Shown here: piece by piece, positions 9,733 through 20,418 of the stretch | How the letters are laid out: every line of letters begins with the position of its first letter | Position numbering within the stretch: the first letter of the stretch is position 1 | Assembly (NCBI RefSeq): GCF_014041935.1 | Contig: NZ_CP059491.1 | Coordinates: forward strand, 1,674,001 to 1,738,000 | Direction of reading: 5' to 3' | Length of the DNA: 64,000 nucleotides | Source: Gordonia jinghuaiqii | GTDB taxonomy: Bacteria; Actinomycetota; Actinomycetes; Mycobacteriales; Mycobacteriaceae | Translations under genes and position numbers: made by a program | The notes under the pieces: model-generated | Database searches by the model: none | The model's input: only the letters and a program-made list of their open reading frames with translations | Told to the model about the DNA's origin: nothing

Positions 9733-10749
9733 CTACTCGAACGGCACCGGCGGCAGCTGGACGACCTGTGAGGCGTAGGAGAGCCCGGCTCCGAAGCCGA
9801 GGAGCAGAGCGGTCTGCCCGGGCTGCGCCTTACCGGTGGAGAGCAGGTCTTCCATGGCGAGCGGGATCGACGCGGCGCTGGTGTTGCCGGTGTATTCGAT
9901 GTCCTTGGCGACGACGGCGTCCTCGCGCAGCTTCAGGTTCTTGGCGAGCAGCTCGTTGATGCGCGCGTTGGCCTGGTGCGGGATGAACACGTCGAGGTCC
10001 TCGGCGCCGATCTTGGCCGCCTCGAGTGCGCGGAGGGCGACCTTGCCCATCTCGAACGCGGCCCAGCGGAACACCGCGGTGCCCTCCATGCGCAGGAACG
10101 GGCGCTCGGTGCGGTCGCTGTCGAGGAACGTCACCCAGTCGAAGTCCTGGCGGATGGCGTTGAACTGCGAGCCGTCCGAACCCCACACCACCGGGCCGAG
10201 CTGCTGGTTCTCGGTGGGTCCGACCACCACGGCACCCGCGCCGTCGCCGAAGATGAAGCAGTTGGTGCGGTCGGTCATGTCCAGGGCCACCGAGAGCTGC
10301 TCGGCGCCGATGACCAGTACGTTGGTCGCGCTGCCGCCGCGGATCATGTCCGAGGCGAGCGCCATGCCGTAACCGAAGCCGGCACAGCCGACGGTGACGT
10401 CGAAGGCGGGTACGCCGTTGGCGCCGAGCTCGGTGGCGACCTTGGTGGCACCGGCCGGGGTCAGCAGCAGGTGGGTGTTGGTCGCGAGGATGACGGCGTC
10501 GATGTCGGAGCCTTGCAGCAGGGCGTTGGCGATCGCCTTGCGGCCGGCGTTGGCAGCCATCTCCATGACGCTCTCGTCGCGCCGCGCGAAACGCCGGGTC
10601 TTGATGCCGGTGCGGGTGTAGATCCACTCGTCGGAGGAATCGATCTGCTGGCAGATCTCTTCATTCGTCACGACACGTTCGGGGCGGTAGGCGCCGATGC
10701 CGAGCATTCCGATGTTGTTGATGCCAGCGGTGTCCGCGATGACAGCCAT
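9733..10749 (-). CDS. Beta-ketoacyl-ACP synthase III (FabH-like), copy 1
   Basis: This 338-residue thiolase-fold condensing enzyme has the KAS III triad: Cys122 in [10 protein letters not shown], His258 in IPHQANARI and Asn289 in YTGNTSAAS. The glycine-rich C-terminus [12 protein letters not shown] is also present. Family knowledge: it condenses acyl-CoA with malonyl-ACP to start fatty-acid or polyketide chains. A paralogue with the same layout lies at 13037-14107, with a DrrAB-type exporter between them on the opposite strand. The ATG at 10749 follows an AAAGGTT ribosome-binding site. Substrate is unknown; housekeeping and specialised starter-unit roles are both possible. Confidence 0.9.
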   Translation of the reverse strand: MAVIADTAGINNIGMLGIGAYRPERVVTNEEICQQIDSSDEWIYTRTGIKTRRFARRDESVMEMAANAGRKAIANALLQGSDIDAVILATNTHLLLTPAGATKVATELGANGVPAFDVTVGCAGFGYGMALASDMIRGGSATNVLVIGAEQLSVALDMTDRTNCFIFGDGAGAVVVGPTENQQLGPVVWGSDGSQFNAIRQDFDWVTFLDSDRTERPFLRMEGTAVFRWAAFEMGKVALRALEAAKIGAEDLDVFIPHQANARINELLAKNLKLREDAVVAKDIEYTGNTSAASIPLAMEDLLSTGKAQPGQTALLLGFGAGLSYASQVVQLPPVPFE

Positions 10750-10787
10750 GGTGAACCTTTCCGAAGAACGTGCTCGGCGAATATGTG

Positions 10788-10812
10788 ACCCGACATACGG
10801 ACCCGACATACG
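10788..10812. repeat. Direct repeat, two 12-nt units upstream of the fabH-like gene
   Basis: ACCCGACATACG occurs at 10788-10799 and again at 10801-10812, one base apart (13-nt period). It starts 39 nt upstream of the ketosynthase ATG, a position suited to an operator. The binding protein is unknown. Confidence 0.7.
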
Positions 10813-11013
10813 ACGGTACCCACACCACCGCTTACTGGGAAGTAGCGGCTCCCCCTTCCGATTCATTACATCTTCGCCCGAAAAGCGGACCGGATCTGTC
10901 CTCGAAGCGATGAAAACTGGTCGCCAGATCGGTCGATCACATCGCCAGGCGTCGGAAAGTCGCCTCTCAACACGACGATCAGCACACGACGACGTGCGCG
11001 CCCGCTCCATCGG

Positions 11014-11054
11014 GACAAGACGGCGAGACAAGACCAGCGAGACAAGACCGGCGA
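11014..11054. repeat. Three tandem ~14-nt repeats upstream of the ABC exporter
   Basis: The units are GACAAGACGGCGA (11014-11026), GACAAGACCAGCGA (11027-11040) and GACAAGACCGGCGA (11041-11054), ending 40 nt before the ATG at 11095. Near-identical units in the leader region could be an operator array or simply a slippage-prone tandem repeat. Confidence 0.75.
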
Positions 11055-11094
11055 GCAATCCAGCCACCACAGCATCGAAAGAGGGGAAGTCCGC

Positions 11095-12210
11095 ATGATC
11101 CATGCACGCGGGTTGGTCCAGGTGTTCCACACCGGGAAGGGAAAGAAGAAGCGAGAGGTCCGGGCCGTCGACGGCGTCGACCTCGACATCGCCGAAGGGG
11201 AGGTGGTCGGCTTTCTCGGTCCCAACGGCGCGGGTAAGACGACGACGCTGCGGATGCTGACGACGTTGCTACGTCCGACCGCGGGCACGGCGACCGTCAA
11301 CGGGTACGACGTCGTCGCCGACCCGGTGTCGGTCCGGCGCAGCATCGGCTATGTGTCGCAGGCCGGCGGCACCTTCAGCCAGGCGCAGGCCGGTGACGAG
11401 ATCGTCGACCACGGGATGCTCTACGGACTGTCCCGGGCCGAGGCCACGCGTCGCGGTCAGGAGTTGTTCTCACAGTTGCAGCTCGACGGGCTGTGGGAAC
11501 GTATGCCCAAGAACATGTCCGGCGGACAGAAGCGCCGTCTCGACATCGTCATGGGTCTCGTGCACGAGCCGTCGCTGGTGTTCCTCGACGAGCCGACCAC
11601 CGGCCTGGACCCCCAGGCCCGCGCCAACCTGTGGGAACACATCCGCCGCCTGCGGACGGCCCGTGGGGCGACGGTGTTCCTCACGACCCACTACCTCGAC
11701 GAGGCCGACGAACTGTCCGATCGGATCATCATCATCGACAACGGGCGGATCGTCGCCGCCGACACCTCCGACAATCTGAAGGCACAGGTCTCCGGAGATC
11801 TCGTCGCGCTCGAGGTCGCCGACGCCGCCGCCGTCACGACGGCTGCGGAGAAGCTCGCCTCGGTCACCGGCGGCAACGGCGGCGGCCGGATCGACGTGGA
11901 CGGCCGGCACGTGCGCGGTCGGGTGCCGCGCGCCGGGCGTGCGCTTCCCGCGTTGCTCCGCGACCTCGACGCCACGGGTATCTCGCTGGATTCGATCGAG
12001 GTGATCCGGCCGACGCTCGACGACGTGTTCCTCACCCTCACCGGCCGATCGCTGCGCGACGCCGAGACCGGGGGAGCCGAGACCGGGGGAGCCGAGACCG
12101 GGGGAGCCGCCGGTGACGGGAACGCCTCCGCCGCAACCGCAGACGACAGGCGAGATCCCGGCGACGCCGCGGCTGCCGCTCACACCCGCACGAAGGGAGT
12201 CACCCGATGA
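11095..12210 (+). CDS. ABC transporter ATP-binding protein, DrrA-like
   Basis: This 371-residue protein has Walker [10 protein letters not shown] (42-50), signature [12 protein letters not shown], Walker [13 protein letters not shown] and the switch His in [11 protein letters not shown]. The C-terminal domain after about residue 230 ([19 protein letters not shown]) is of the daunorubicin-resistance type. It overlaps the permease gene at 12207 by 4 nt, so the pair forms one export ATPase/permease unit. The tail from about residue 320 is a low-complexity Ala/Gly/Glu/Thr region containing a triple 15-nt repeat. Substrate is unknown; drug or lipid export is inferred from the family. Confidence 0.92.
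   Translation: MIHARGLVQVFHTGKGKKKREVRAVDGVDLDIAEGEVVGFLGPNGAGKTTTLRMLTTLLRPTAGTATVNGYDVVADPVSVRRSIGYVSQAGGTFSQAQAGDEIVDHGMLYGLSRAEATRRGQELFSQLQLDGLWERMPKNMSGGQKRRLDIVMGLVHEPSLVFLDEPTTGLDPQARANLWEHIRRLRTARGATVFLTTHYLDEADELSDRIIIIDNGRIVAADTSDNLKAQVSGDLVALEVADAAAVTTAAEKLASVTGGNGGGRIDVDGRHVRGRVPRAGRALPALLRDLDATGISLDSIEVIRPTLDDVFLTLTGRSLRDAETGGAETGGAETGGAAGDGNASAATADDRRDPGDAAAAAHTRTKGVTR
12061..12105 (+). repeat. In-frame 15-nt tandem repeat, three perfect units
   Basis: GCCGAGACCGGGGGA is repeated exactly three times (12061-12075, 12076-12090, 12091-12105), adding AETGG blocks to the C-terminal tail of the ABC ATPase. Exact identity at the DNA level indicates recent slippage expansion. Confidence 0.95.
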
Positions 12211-12971
12211 CCACGTTCTTCCGCGACAGCACCATCGTCTTCCGGCGCCAGATCCGCATGAACCTGCGCAACCCCGCCTGGGTGCTCATCGGGGTGATGC
12301 AGCCGATCCTCTACCTCGTGCTGTTCGGTCCGCTGCTCAAGCCGTTGGTCGCCCAGTTCCCGGGCGGAGCAGACAATCCGTACACCTTCCTGGTCCCGGG
12401 GCTCCTCGTACAGCTGGGCCTGTTCGGTGCGCTGTTCGCCGGGTTCAGCCTGATCGGGGAATGGCGCGAAGGGGTCATCGAGGCCGAGCGGGTGACCCCG
12501 GCGAGCCGTACCGCACTGCTGAGCGGCCGCCTGATGCGCGACATGCTCCAGTTGCTGGTGCAGGCGTTGATCCTGGTGGTGCTCGGCTACCTGATGGGTA
12601 TGCGGGGTTCGGTGGTCGGCGTGATCGCCGGCATCCTGATCACGATGCTCATCGGCGGGGCGTGCGCCGCGGCGTCGAACGCCCTGGCGCTGACCACCAA
12701 GTCCGAGGACGTGATGGCCCCGCTCATCAACATGGTGATGATGCCGGTCCTGTTGCTCTCGGGCATCCTGCTGCCGATGACTCTGGGACCGTCGTGGCTG
12801 CAGAGCCTCAGTGACTTCATGCCGTTCCGCTGGATTGTCGACGCCGTGCGCGACACCTTCAGCGGCGACCTGGCGAGCGCCCAGGTTCTCTGGGGAGTGG
12901 TCGCGTCGCTGATCCTCGCGGCTCTCGGAACCTGGTGGGGCACTTCGGTGTTCCGGAAGGAGAACGCGTAA
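12207..12971 (+). CDS. ABC-2 type transporter permease, DrrB-like
   Basis: This 254-residue membrane protein has about six hydrophobic segments, beginning after an N-terminal amphipathic stretch (STIVFRRQIRMNLRNPAWVLIG). It shows the ABC-2 family pattern EGVIEAERVTPASRTALLSGR (approximately 90-110). The late segment LLSGILLPMTLGPSWLQSLSDFMP matches the DrrB/Nod-type permease motif. Its ATG overlaps the ATPase stop (ATGA). It ends 65 nt from the convergent second ketosynthase gene. Confidence 0.92.
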   Translation: MTTFFRDSTIVFRRQIRMNLRNPAWVLIGVMQPILYLVLFGPLLKPLVAQFPGGADNPYTFLVPGLLVQLGLFGALFAGFSLIGEWREGVIEAERVTPASRTALLSGRLMRDMLQLLVQALILVVLGYLMGMRGSVVGVIAGILITMLIGGACAAASNALALTTKSEDVMAPLINMVMMPVLLLSGILLPMTLGPSWLQSLSDFMPFRWIVDAVRDTFSGDLASAQVLWGVVASLILAALGTWWGTSVFRKENA

Positions 12972-13036
12972 GAACACAAGCGTCCTCCGTGATTCCCTCC
13001 GCAGCTTTCGGGCTCACGGGGGAGCGGAGCGGGGCG

Positions 13037-14107
13037 TCAGCCGAGGTCGTCGAAGCTGGTGATCTCGGGGGCCGGGGGCAGGGTCACGACCGCGCCCGCG
13101 TAGCTGAGTCCGGCGCCGAAGCCGAGCAGCAGCGCGGTCTGGCCGCCCTTGGCCTTCCCGGTGGCCAGCATCTCCTCCATGGCGAGCGGGATCGACGCGG
13201 CCGAGGTGTTGCCGGTGTTCTCGATGTCGTTCGCCATCGGGAGGTCGTCGGCGAAGCCGAGGTTCTTCTTCATCAGTTCGTTGATGCGGGCGTTGGCCTG
13301 GTGCGGCACGAACACCTCGATGTCGTCGGAGCTCACACCCGATGTCTCGAGCACCGTGGTCAGCGCCTTGGGCAGAGTGATGGCGGCCCAGCGGAACACG
13401 CGCGGACCTTCCATGGTCACCACCATGCGCCCGACCGGATAGGCGTCGGGGTCTTTGTGCTGGTAGGCCTGCGCGCGGTCCATGTATTCGGGGATGTCCC
13501 AGTTCTGGCCGATCGCCGCCGCATTTTCGCCGTCGCTGCCCCACACGGTGGGGGAGATGCCGTTGGCCTCACTCGGTCCGACGACCACCGCGCCGGCGCC
13601 GTCGCCGAAGATGAAGGCGGTGTTGCGGTCGGTGGGGTCCATGACCACCGACATCGTCTCCACTCCGACGAGCAGGACGTATTCGGCGCTGCCGGCGCGG
13701 ACGGTGTCCGCGGCGACACCCAGGCCGTACCCGAAGCCGCCGCAGCCGGCGGCGACGTCGTAGGCGGGAATGCCGTTGAGGCCGATGTCGTAGGCGACGA
13801 TCGGGCCGCCGTGGGGGATCTTGGTCTTCCAGCTGTTGGTCGCCAGGATCAGGGCGCCGATCTTCTCCTTGGGAATCCCGGAGTTGGCGATGGCGCGTTC
13901 GGCGGCGGCGGCGGCCATCGAGCGTGCGCTCTCGTCGCCGCTGATCCAGCGCCGGTTCCGGATGCCGCTGCGTTCGAAGATCCATTCGTCGGTGGAGTCG
14001 AGGACCTCGCACACCTCGTCGTTGCTGACCAGGCGTCGGGGGCGGTAGGCGCCGATGCCCAGCATCGCCACGTTCTGATGTCCCGTGCGTGCCGCGATCT
14101 GTGCCAT
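13037..14107 (-). CDS. Beta-ketoacyl-ACP synthase III (FabH-like), copy 2
   Basis: This 356-residue paralogue of the protein at 9733-10749 shares the MLGIGAYRP start, [14 protein letters not shown] and [11 protein letters not shown]. The catalytic residues are Cys122 in AAGCGGFGYG, His269 in VPHQANARI and Asn300 in NTGNTSAAS. It has an insertion of about 18 residues around 203-222 and a short C-terminal extension compared with copy 1. The two copies bracket the DrrAB-like exporter. Substrate choice is unknown; differences around the active-site Cys (GCGGFG versus GCAGFG) suggest different acyl specificity, which is inference. Confidence 0.9.
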   Translation of the reverse strand: MAQIAARTGHQNVAMLGIGAYRPRRLVSNDEVCEVLDSTDEWIFERSGIRNRRWISGDESARSMAAAAAERAIANSGIPKEKIGALILATNSWKTKIPHGGPIVAYDIGLNGIPAYDVAAGCGGFGYGLGVAADTVRAGSAEYVLLVGVETMSVVMDPTDRNTAFIFGDGAGAVVVGPSEANGISPTVWGSDGENAAAIGQNWDIPEYMDRAQAYQHKDPDAYPVGRMVVTMEGPRVFRWAAITLPKALTTVLETSGVSSDDIEVFVPHQANARINELMKKNLGFADDLPMANDIENTGNTSAASIPLAMEEMLATGKAKGGQTALLLGFGAGLSYAGAVVTLPPAPEITSFDDLG

Positions 14108-14169
14108 GCGATCCCCTTCGACAAGTGTTCTCGCGGGAGTTTAGACGGCGACGCTTGTCGCCATCACGC

Positions 14170-14739
14170 TCACCACGCGTGCACCGTGTTCTGCGCGTCC
14201 TCGAGATCCTGTGAGACCAGCAGTTCGACGGCATCGCAGCCGTTGCCGATCAGCAGTTCGACCTCGCTGCGCGCCGACGCGGGGAAGGGCTTGAGGACGA
14301 AGTCGGCCGGGTCCTGGCGGCCGGGGGGGCGCCCGATGCCGATCCGTACGCGGAGGTAGTCGCGGGTGCCGATCACCTGGCTGATCGACCGCAGCCCGTT
14401 GTGACCGCCCTCGCCGCCACCGCGTTTGAGCCGTACCGCGCCGAAGTCGATGTCGAGTTCGTCGTGCACGACGATCAGGTCGTCGGGTGCGATCGAGTAG
14501 AACTTGGCCAGCGGACCGATCTGCCGGCCGGACTCGTTCATGTAGACGCGTGGCTTGGCCACGAGAACAGACCGGCCGCCGAGGCGGACCTCGGCGACCT
14601 CGGCGCCGGACTTCTTGTGCACCTTCCAGCGCTCGCCTGCCGAGTCGACGAGGCCGTCGGCGACCATCGCGCCGACGTTGTGCCTCGTCTTCTCGTACTT
14701 GGGCCCGGGATTACCGAGCCCGACAACCAGTTTCACCAC
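14170..14739 (-). CDS. pth: Peptidyl-tRNA hydrolase
   Basis: This 189-residue enzyme releases peptides from prematurely dissociated peptidyl-tRNA. Seen: the N-terminal signature [20 protein letters not shown] with the catalytic His (His21), [20 protein letters not shown] and [14 protein letters not shown]. It lies 25 nt downstream of rplY on the same strand, the pth-rplY order found in mycobacteria. The length fits the bacterial family. Confidence 0.97.
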   Translation of the reverse strand: MVKLVVGLGNPGPKYEKTRHNVGAMVADGLVDSAGERWKVHKKSGAEVAEVRLGGRSVLVAKPRVYMNESGRQIGPLAKFYSIAPDDLIVVHDELDIDFGAVRLKRGGGEGGHNGLRSISQVIGTRDYLRVRIGIGRPPGRQDPADFVLKPFPASARSEVELLIGNGCDAVELLVSQDLEDAQNTVHAW

Positions 14740-14764
14740 TCGTACCGAGTAGTCGGGGGTTGGT

Positions 14765-15376
14765 TTACTCGGACTGCTCGGTGGATGCCTCGCCGGCTTC
14801 TGCCGCGTCGGCGTCGGACTCGGTGGACGCGGTCTGCTCGTTGATGGCGACGATGAGCGTCTCCGGATCGGCGATCAGGGTGACGCCCTCGGGCAGGTCC
14901 AGATCCGAGGCATGCACGGCGGTGCCGGCGACGGCGCCCTCGACACTGACGACGATCTGCTCGGGGATCGACAGGGCATCGGCCTCGAGCTCGATGACGC
15001 TGGCGTCGGAGACGACCAGGGTGCCCGGTGCTGGGTCGCCCTCGACGACGATCGAGACCTCGATGGTGACCTTCTCGCCACGACGGACGAGGAGCAGGTC
15101 GACGTGCTCGATGTAGTTGCGGATCGGGTGGACGTCGACCTGCTTGGTCAGTGCGAGCTGGCTGGTGCCCTCGACGTCGAGTTCGATGATGGCGTTGAGG
15201 CCGTTGTTACGCAGGATCGCGGCGAATTCGCGCGCGGGAAGGTGCAGGTGCTGCGGGTCGGTGCCGTGGCCGTAGAGCACGGCGGGGACCTTGCCCTCGC
15301 GGCGAGCGCGACGTGCGGCGCCCTTGCCCTTTTCGGTGCGGGTGTTGACGGACAGCTTGGTGGTCGTGGCGACCAT
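14765..15376 (-). CDS. rplY: 50S ribosomal protein L25 / general stress protein Ctc
   Basis: This 203-residue L25-TL5 (Ctc-type) protein binds 5S rRNA. The L25 domain is N-terminal (residues 1-95, with [16 protein letters not shown] and [20 protein letters not shown]). The TL5 beta-barrel domain follows ([30 protein letters not shown]). The C-terminal acidic tail is rich in Glu, Ala, Ser and Thr. An upstream GAGGAGTTC ribosome-binding site fixes the ATG at 15376. It is followed by pth. Confidence 0.96.
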   Translation of the reverse strand: MVATTTKLSVNTRTEKGKGAARRARREGKVPAVLYGHGTDPQHLHLPAREFAAILRNNGLNAIIELDVEGTSQLALTKQVDVHPIRNYIEHVDLLLVRRGEKVTIEVSIVVEGDPAPGTLVVSDASVIELEADALSIPEQIVVSVEGAVAGTAVHASDLDLPEGVTLIADPETLIVAINEQTASTESDADAAEAGEASTEQSE

Positions 15377-15614
15377 GATGAACTCCTCGTGATCAGGTGT
15401 GCGATTTCTACCGTCGCGACGAGCAGCGACGGGCACGGACACCGACCGCGGACATTCACCGGCCCAGAGGGTACCGAGGAAAACTGCGATGGTCGCGCCG
15501 ATCACGGTGACTGGGTCACCCTCGCCGAGACAACGTCGGCCAGGTTAGTCGATGACCTGCCCTGATGTCACATCGCGCCCGGCCGGTGGTGTTCGGTTGG
15601 CATACTGGCCTGCC

Positions 15615-16064
15615 ATGACCTCACATACCCCGATCGAGATCGTGACGACGCTGCTCGACGAATTCGCCCGCGGCGACACATCTGCCGCGTTGGCGACCGT
15701 CGACGACGACATCGCGTACACCAACGTGTCGCTCCCCACCCTCCGCGGCAAGAAGAAGGTCGCCGAAGTCCTGGGCGGCGTCGCCCGCTACGACTCGGTC
15801 GGCTTCAACTACCGCATGATCAATGTGAGCGCCGACGACGCCGGCGTCGTCCTCACCGAGCGGGTCGACGAACTGCGCTTCGGCCGGCTGCACCTGCAGT
15901 TCTGGGTGTGCGGTCGATTCGAGGTCCGTGACGGCCGGATCACGGTGTGGCGGGACTACTTCGACTACTTCGACATGACCAAGGCGCTGGCGCGCGGTAT
16001 CGCGGCGCTCGCCCTGCCCTCGCTCGTCAAGCCCCTGCCGGCACCCCGGGCGGCACTGACCTAG
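15615..16064 (+). CDS. Limonene-1,2-epoxide-hydrolase-like protein (SnoaL/NTF2 fold)
   Basis: This 149-residue protein matches the length of Rhodococcus limonene-1,2-epoxide hydrolase. The family's water-activating residues appear conserved: Tyr and Asn in IAYTNVSLP, the Arg-Asp pair in TERVDELRFG, and the second Asp in VWRDYFDYFDM. Family knowledge: it opens epoxides by a one-step acid/base mechanism. Many mycobacterial homologues act on unknown lipid epoxides, so limonene should not be assumed. The ATG at 15615 starts the domain (MTSHTPIEIV); an earlier in-frame start is possible but not conserved-looking. It is divergent from rplY. Confidence 0.78.
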   Translation: MTSHTPIEIVTTLLDEFARGDTSAALATVDDDIAYTNVSLPTLRGKKKVAEVLGGVARYDSVGFNYRMINVSADDAGVVLTERVDELRFGRLHLQFWVCGRFEVRDGRITVWRDYFDYFDMTKALARGIAALALPSLVKPLPAPRAALT

Positions 16065-16124
16065 GGTTTCGTCGTTCGGCGGTGACTTGGTTTTCGCCGG
16101 TCGGCTTTGTCCTTTTTGCCGTCA

Positions 16125-16734
16125 CGGGTCGTGATCGTGTTGCTCGCCGACGGGAGCACGCCCGAGGCCAATGTCCGTCCCCTGCACGAACGCGGCCACA
16201 ACGTGCTCGTCTACACCTCCGGTGAGCATCCCGCGCTGATGCGTGAGGCGGCACGCGCGGGCGTGCTCGGCGTGGTCAGCAGGGCTGCGCCGCGCGAGGT
16301 GGTCCTCGAGGCGATCGAGGCGGCGGTACAGCACGCATCACCTCGATCGCCCGCCCGCTCCTCGTTCGGATCGCCGAAGGGCCCGAGCTCACCGAGGAGG
16401 AGGTCACGCGGGCGGCGCTGCTCGAGGCCAGATTGCGCGACTCCATCCGCGCACCCGTTCTGGACGCGTGGTCGACGCGGTGTGGCAGGCGCGCGGGCGC
16501 GGCGTGGTCGTCCAGCTGTTCGACGAAGGTGGGCTGGGGAGTCCCGCCGAGCGCGCAGACCAGAACGGGGACGAGACCGTCACCGCCCTGCACGACGCCA
16601 TCGTCGAACAGCTCGACGCGACGACCGCCGGCACGGTGACCGTCCGCGTCCAGCCGCCGGGCAGGGCGCTGCTCGCGGTGATCACCAGCACCGCCGGCGA
16701 CACCGTCGACCGGGTCGAGTTCACGCGAGGATGA
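16125..16734 (+). pseudogene. Decayed two-component system remnant (response-regulator and kinase pieces)
   Basis: From 16125 one frame encodes the back half of a receiver domain (RVVIVLLADGSTPEANVR, VLVYTSGEHPALMREAARAG, REVVLEAIEAAV). It has no receiver N-terminus and no helix-turn-helix output domain. From about 16338 a second frame gives ITSIARPLLVRIAEG and LTEEEVTRAALLEARLRDSIRAP. From about 16465 a third frame gives RVVDAVWQARGRGVVVQLFDEGG and continues to a stop at 16734, resembling the C-terminal part of a sensor protein. Protein-like stretches joined by frame changes indicate decay. Sequencing error is a less likely alternative, because the receiver front end is also missing. Confidence 0.6.
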
Positions 16735-16784
16735 GATCACCGACCCCGGCGGCCACCGCCTACGTGCGGGGTACGGTGTGCACC

Positions 16785-17126
16785 GTGGACGCGACGATTT
16801 ATCACAACCCGAAGTGTTCGACCTCGCGTAAGGCGTTGCAGGCGCTGCGGGACGCCGGTGTCGAACCGACCGTCGTGAAGTATCTCGACGAGCCGTACAC
16901 CCGCGAGCAACTCGTGACGTTGTTGGCCGATGCGGGACTCACCCCGCAGCAGGCCGTCCGCAAGCGTGAGGCGCTGTACGCCGAGCTCGACCTGGCTTCT
17001 GCCTCCGACCAGGAGATCCTCGACGCGATGGTTGACCATCCGATTCTCGTCGAACGCCCGATTGTGGTGACCGACAAGGGAACCCGTATTCCGCGACCGC
17101 TCGACAAGCTCGACGAGATTCTCTGA
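16785..17126 (+). CDS. arsC: ArsC-family (glutaredoxin-type) arsenate reductase-like protein
   Basis: The 113-residue thioredoxin-fold protein begins ATIYHNPKCSTSRKAL with the active Cys at about residue 11 and the following Arg15. It ends with the family pattern HPILVERPIVVTDKGTRIPRP. In Escherichia coli ArsC this Cys and three Arg residues reduce arsenate with glutathione/glutaredoxin. Actinobacteria lack glutathione and use mycothiol, so the physiological reductant and even the substrate are uncertain. No other ars genes are nearby, so this may be a Spx/ArsC-like housekeeping protein. GTG at 16785 gives the family length; the longer open frame includes pseudogene sequence. Confidence 0.82.
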   Translation: MDATIYHNPKCSTSRKALQALRDAGVEPTVVKYLDEPYTREQLVTLLADAGLTPQQAVRKREALYAELDLASASDQEILDAMVDHPILVERPIVVTDKGTRIPRPLDKLDEIL

Positions 17127-17186
17127 GCCGTCTGTCATCTGCTGTTCACGACGTCGTGCTCGCCGTCCGCGTCTTAGGATCTCGAG

Positions 17187-17792
17187 ATGGGCATCGGAGA
17201 CATTCGACGGCGCGACATTCGACGGCGCGTATCGGGTCTGGCGGTCGCCGCGGGTTGCGTTCTCGCGCTGACCGCGCTCACCCCTGGATCGGCGTGCGCA
17301 TGCTCGTGCGCCCAGGTCCCGGTCGAGAAGACGATCGCGCAGGCGCCGGCCGTGGTCGTCGGGACGGTCGTCGACACCGCGTCGCACGGTTCGGGTACCC
17401 GATACACGGTGGACGTGGAGCGGTCGTACAAGAAGCAACTGCCGTCGACGGTCACCGTCGTCACCGCGTCGACCGGTGGGGCGTGCGGGATTTCCCTGAC
17501 GGAGGGCGCCCGCAGCGTCGTCGTCCTCGGTTGGCCGGGCGGCGGCGTCGAGACCGGCCCCGGGGAGTGGGGCGCTTCCCTGTGTTCGAATCTGGAGATC
17601 TCGCCGGCCGACGTCGATCGCATCGCGGGACCGGCATTCGATCCGGCGCCGGGCGCGGCACCGATGCCGAACGACTCAGCCACCCCGACGGGGTCGGGGT
17701 GGCTGGTGGGCGGCGGCATCGCAGTAGGGGTGGGGCTGCTGGCCGCCGCGGTGGCAGCGGTCGCCGGCGCCGGGCGACGCCGCCGGCGGTGA
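17187..17792 (+). CDS. Secreted, membrane-anchored NTR/TIMP-like domain protein
   Basis: This 201-residue protein has an Arg-rich n-region, a signal-peptide hydrophobic core (residues 16-33) and a cysteine-rich mature N-terminus ACACSCAQVPVEKTIAQAPAVVVGTVV. The pattern resembles the netrin/TIMP N-terminal strand, with a Cys-x-Cys start. Two further cysteines (GGACGIS, ASLCSN) could pair with it. A Pro/Ala linker precedes a C-terminal membrane helix (about 168-193) and a GRRRRR tail, a sortase-free type I anchor. Function in bacteria is unknown; inhibition of or binding to a secreted enzyme is conjecture from the fold. The first 14 codons carry a perfect 15-nt duplication. Confidence 0.65.
   Translation: MGIGDIRRRDIRRRVSGLAVAAGCVLALTALTPGSACACSCAQVPVEKTIAQAPAVVVGTVVDTASHGSGTRYTVDVERSYKKQLPSTVTVVTASTGGACGISLTEGARSVVVLGWPGGGVETGPGEWGASLCSNLEISPADVDRIAGPAFDPAPGAAPMPNDSATPTGSGWLVGGGIAVGVGLLAAAVAAVAGAGRRRRR
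17199..17228 (+). repeat. 15-nt perfect tandem duplication in a signal-peptide n-region
   Basis: GACATTCGACGGCGC occurs at 17199-17213 and 17214-17228, encoding DIRRR twice in front of the hydrophobic core. It increases the positive charge of the signal peptide. Confidence 0.95.
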
Positions 17793-17802
17793 CCGGGGCT
17801 GC

Positions 17803-17828
17803 CCGGGCCCCAGGGGGGTTGGGCCCGG
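17803..17828. terminator. Bidirectional terminator-like hairpin between convergent genes
   Basis: The arms CCGGGCCC (17803-17810) and GGGCCCGG (17821-17828) enclose a 10-nt loop, between the stops at 17792 (+) and 17845 (-). There is no long T-tract, as is common in high-GC actinobacteria. Confidence 0.65.
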
Positions 17829-17844
17829 ACGGCCGTCGGCCTCG

Positions 17845-20350
<2,506 letters not shown>

Positions 20351-20418
20351 GGTGGTCCTCACTTGTGTTGTGCGGGGCGTTGATTCGGATGTCATCGGGA
20401 TGGTGCGGAGGGCGTCGG

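Larger units (their letters stand above)
10750..11094. promoter_or_regulatory. 345-nt divergent promoter region between fabH-like and drrA-like genes
   Basis: No convincing gene is present. It must hold the promoters of the ketosynthase (leftward) and the ABC exporter (rightward). Two groups of direct repeats lie inside (10788-10812 and 11014-11054). A GAGGGGAAG ribosome-binding site precedes the ATG at 11095. The A/T content is higher than in the genes around 10800-10920. Confidence 0.6.

Noticed and set aside
10866..11345. Minus-strand frame of 159 codons between the FabH-like and ABC genes
   Set aside because: It overlaps the ABC ATPase start antisense and shows Arg/Ser/Thr-rich shadow composition.
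16107..17126. A single 339-residue protein joining the receiver-like part to ArsC
   Set aside because: The middle is Arg/Gly-rich shadow sequence, while protein-like sequence continues in other frames; ArsC starts at GTG 16785 and the left part is better described as a pseudogene.
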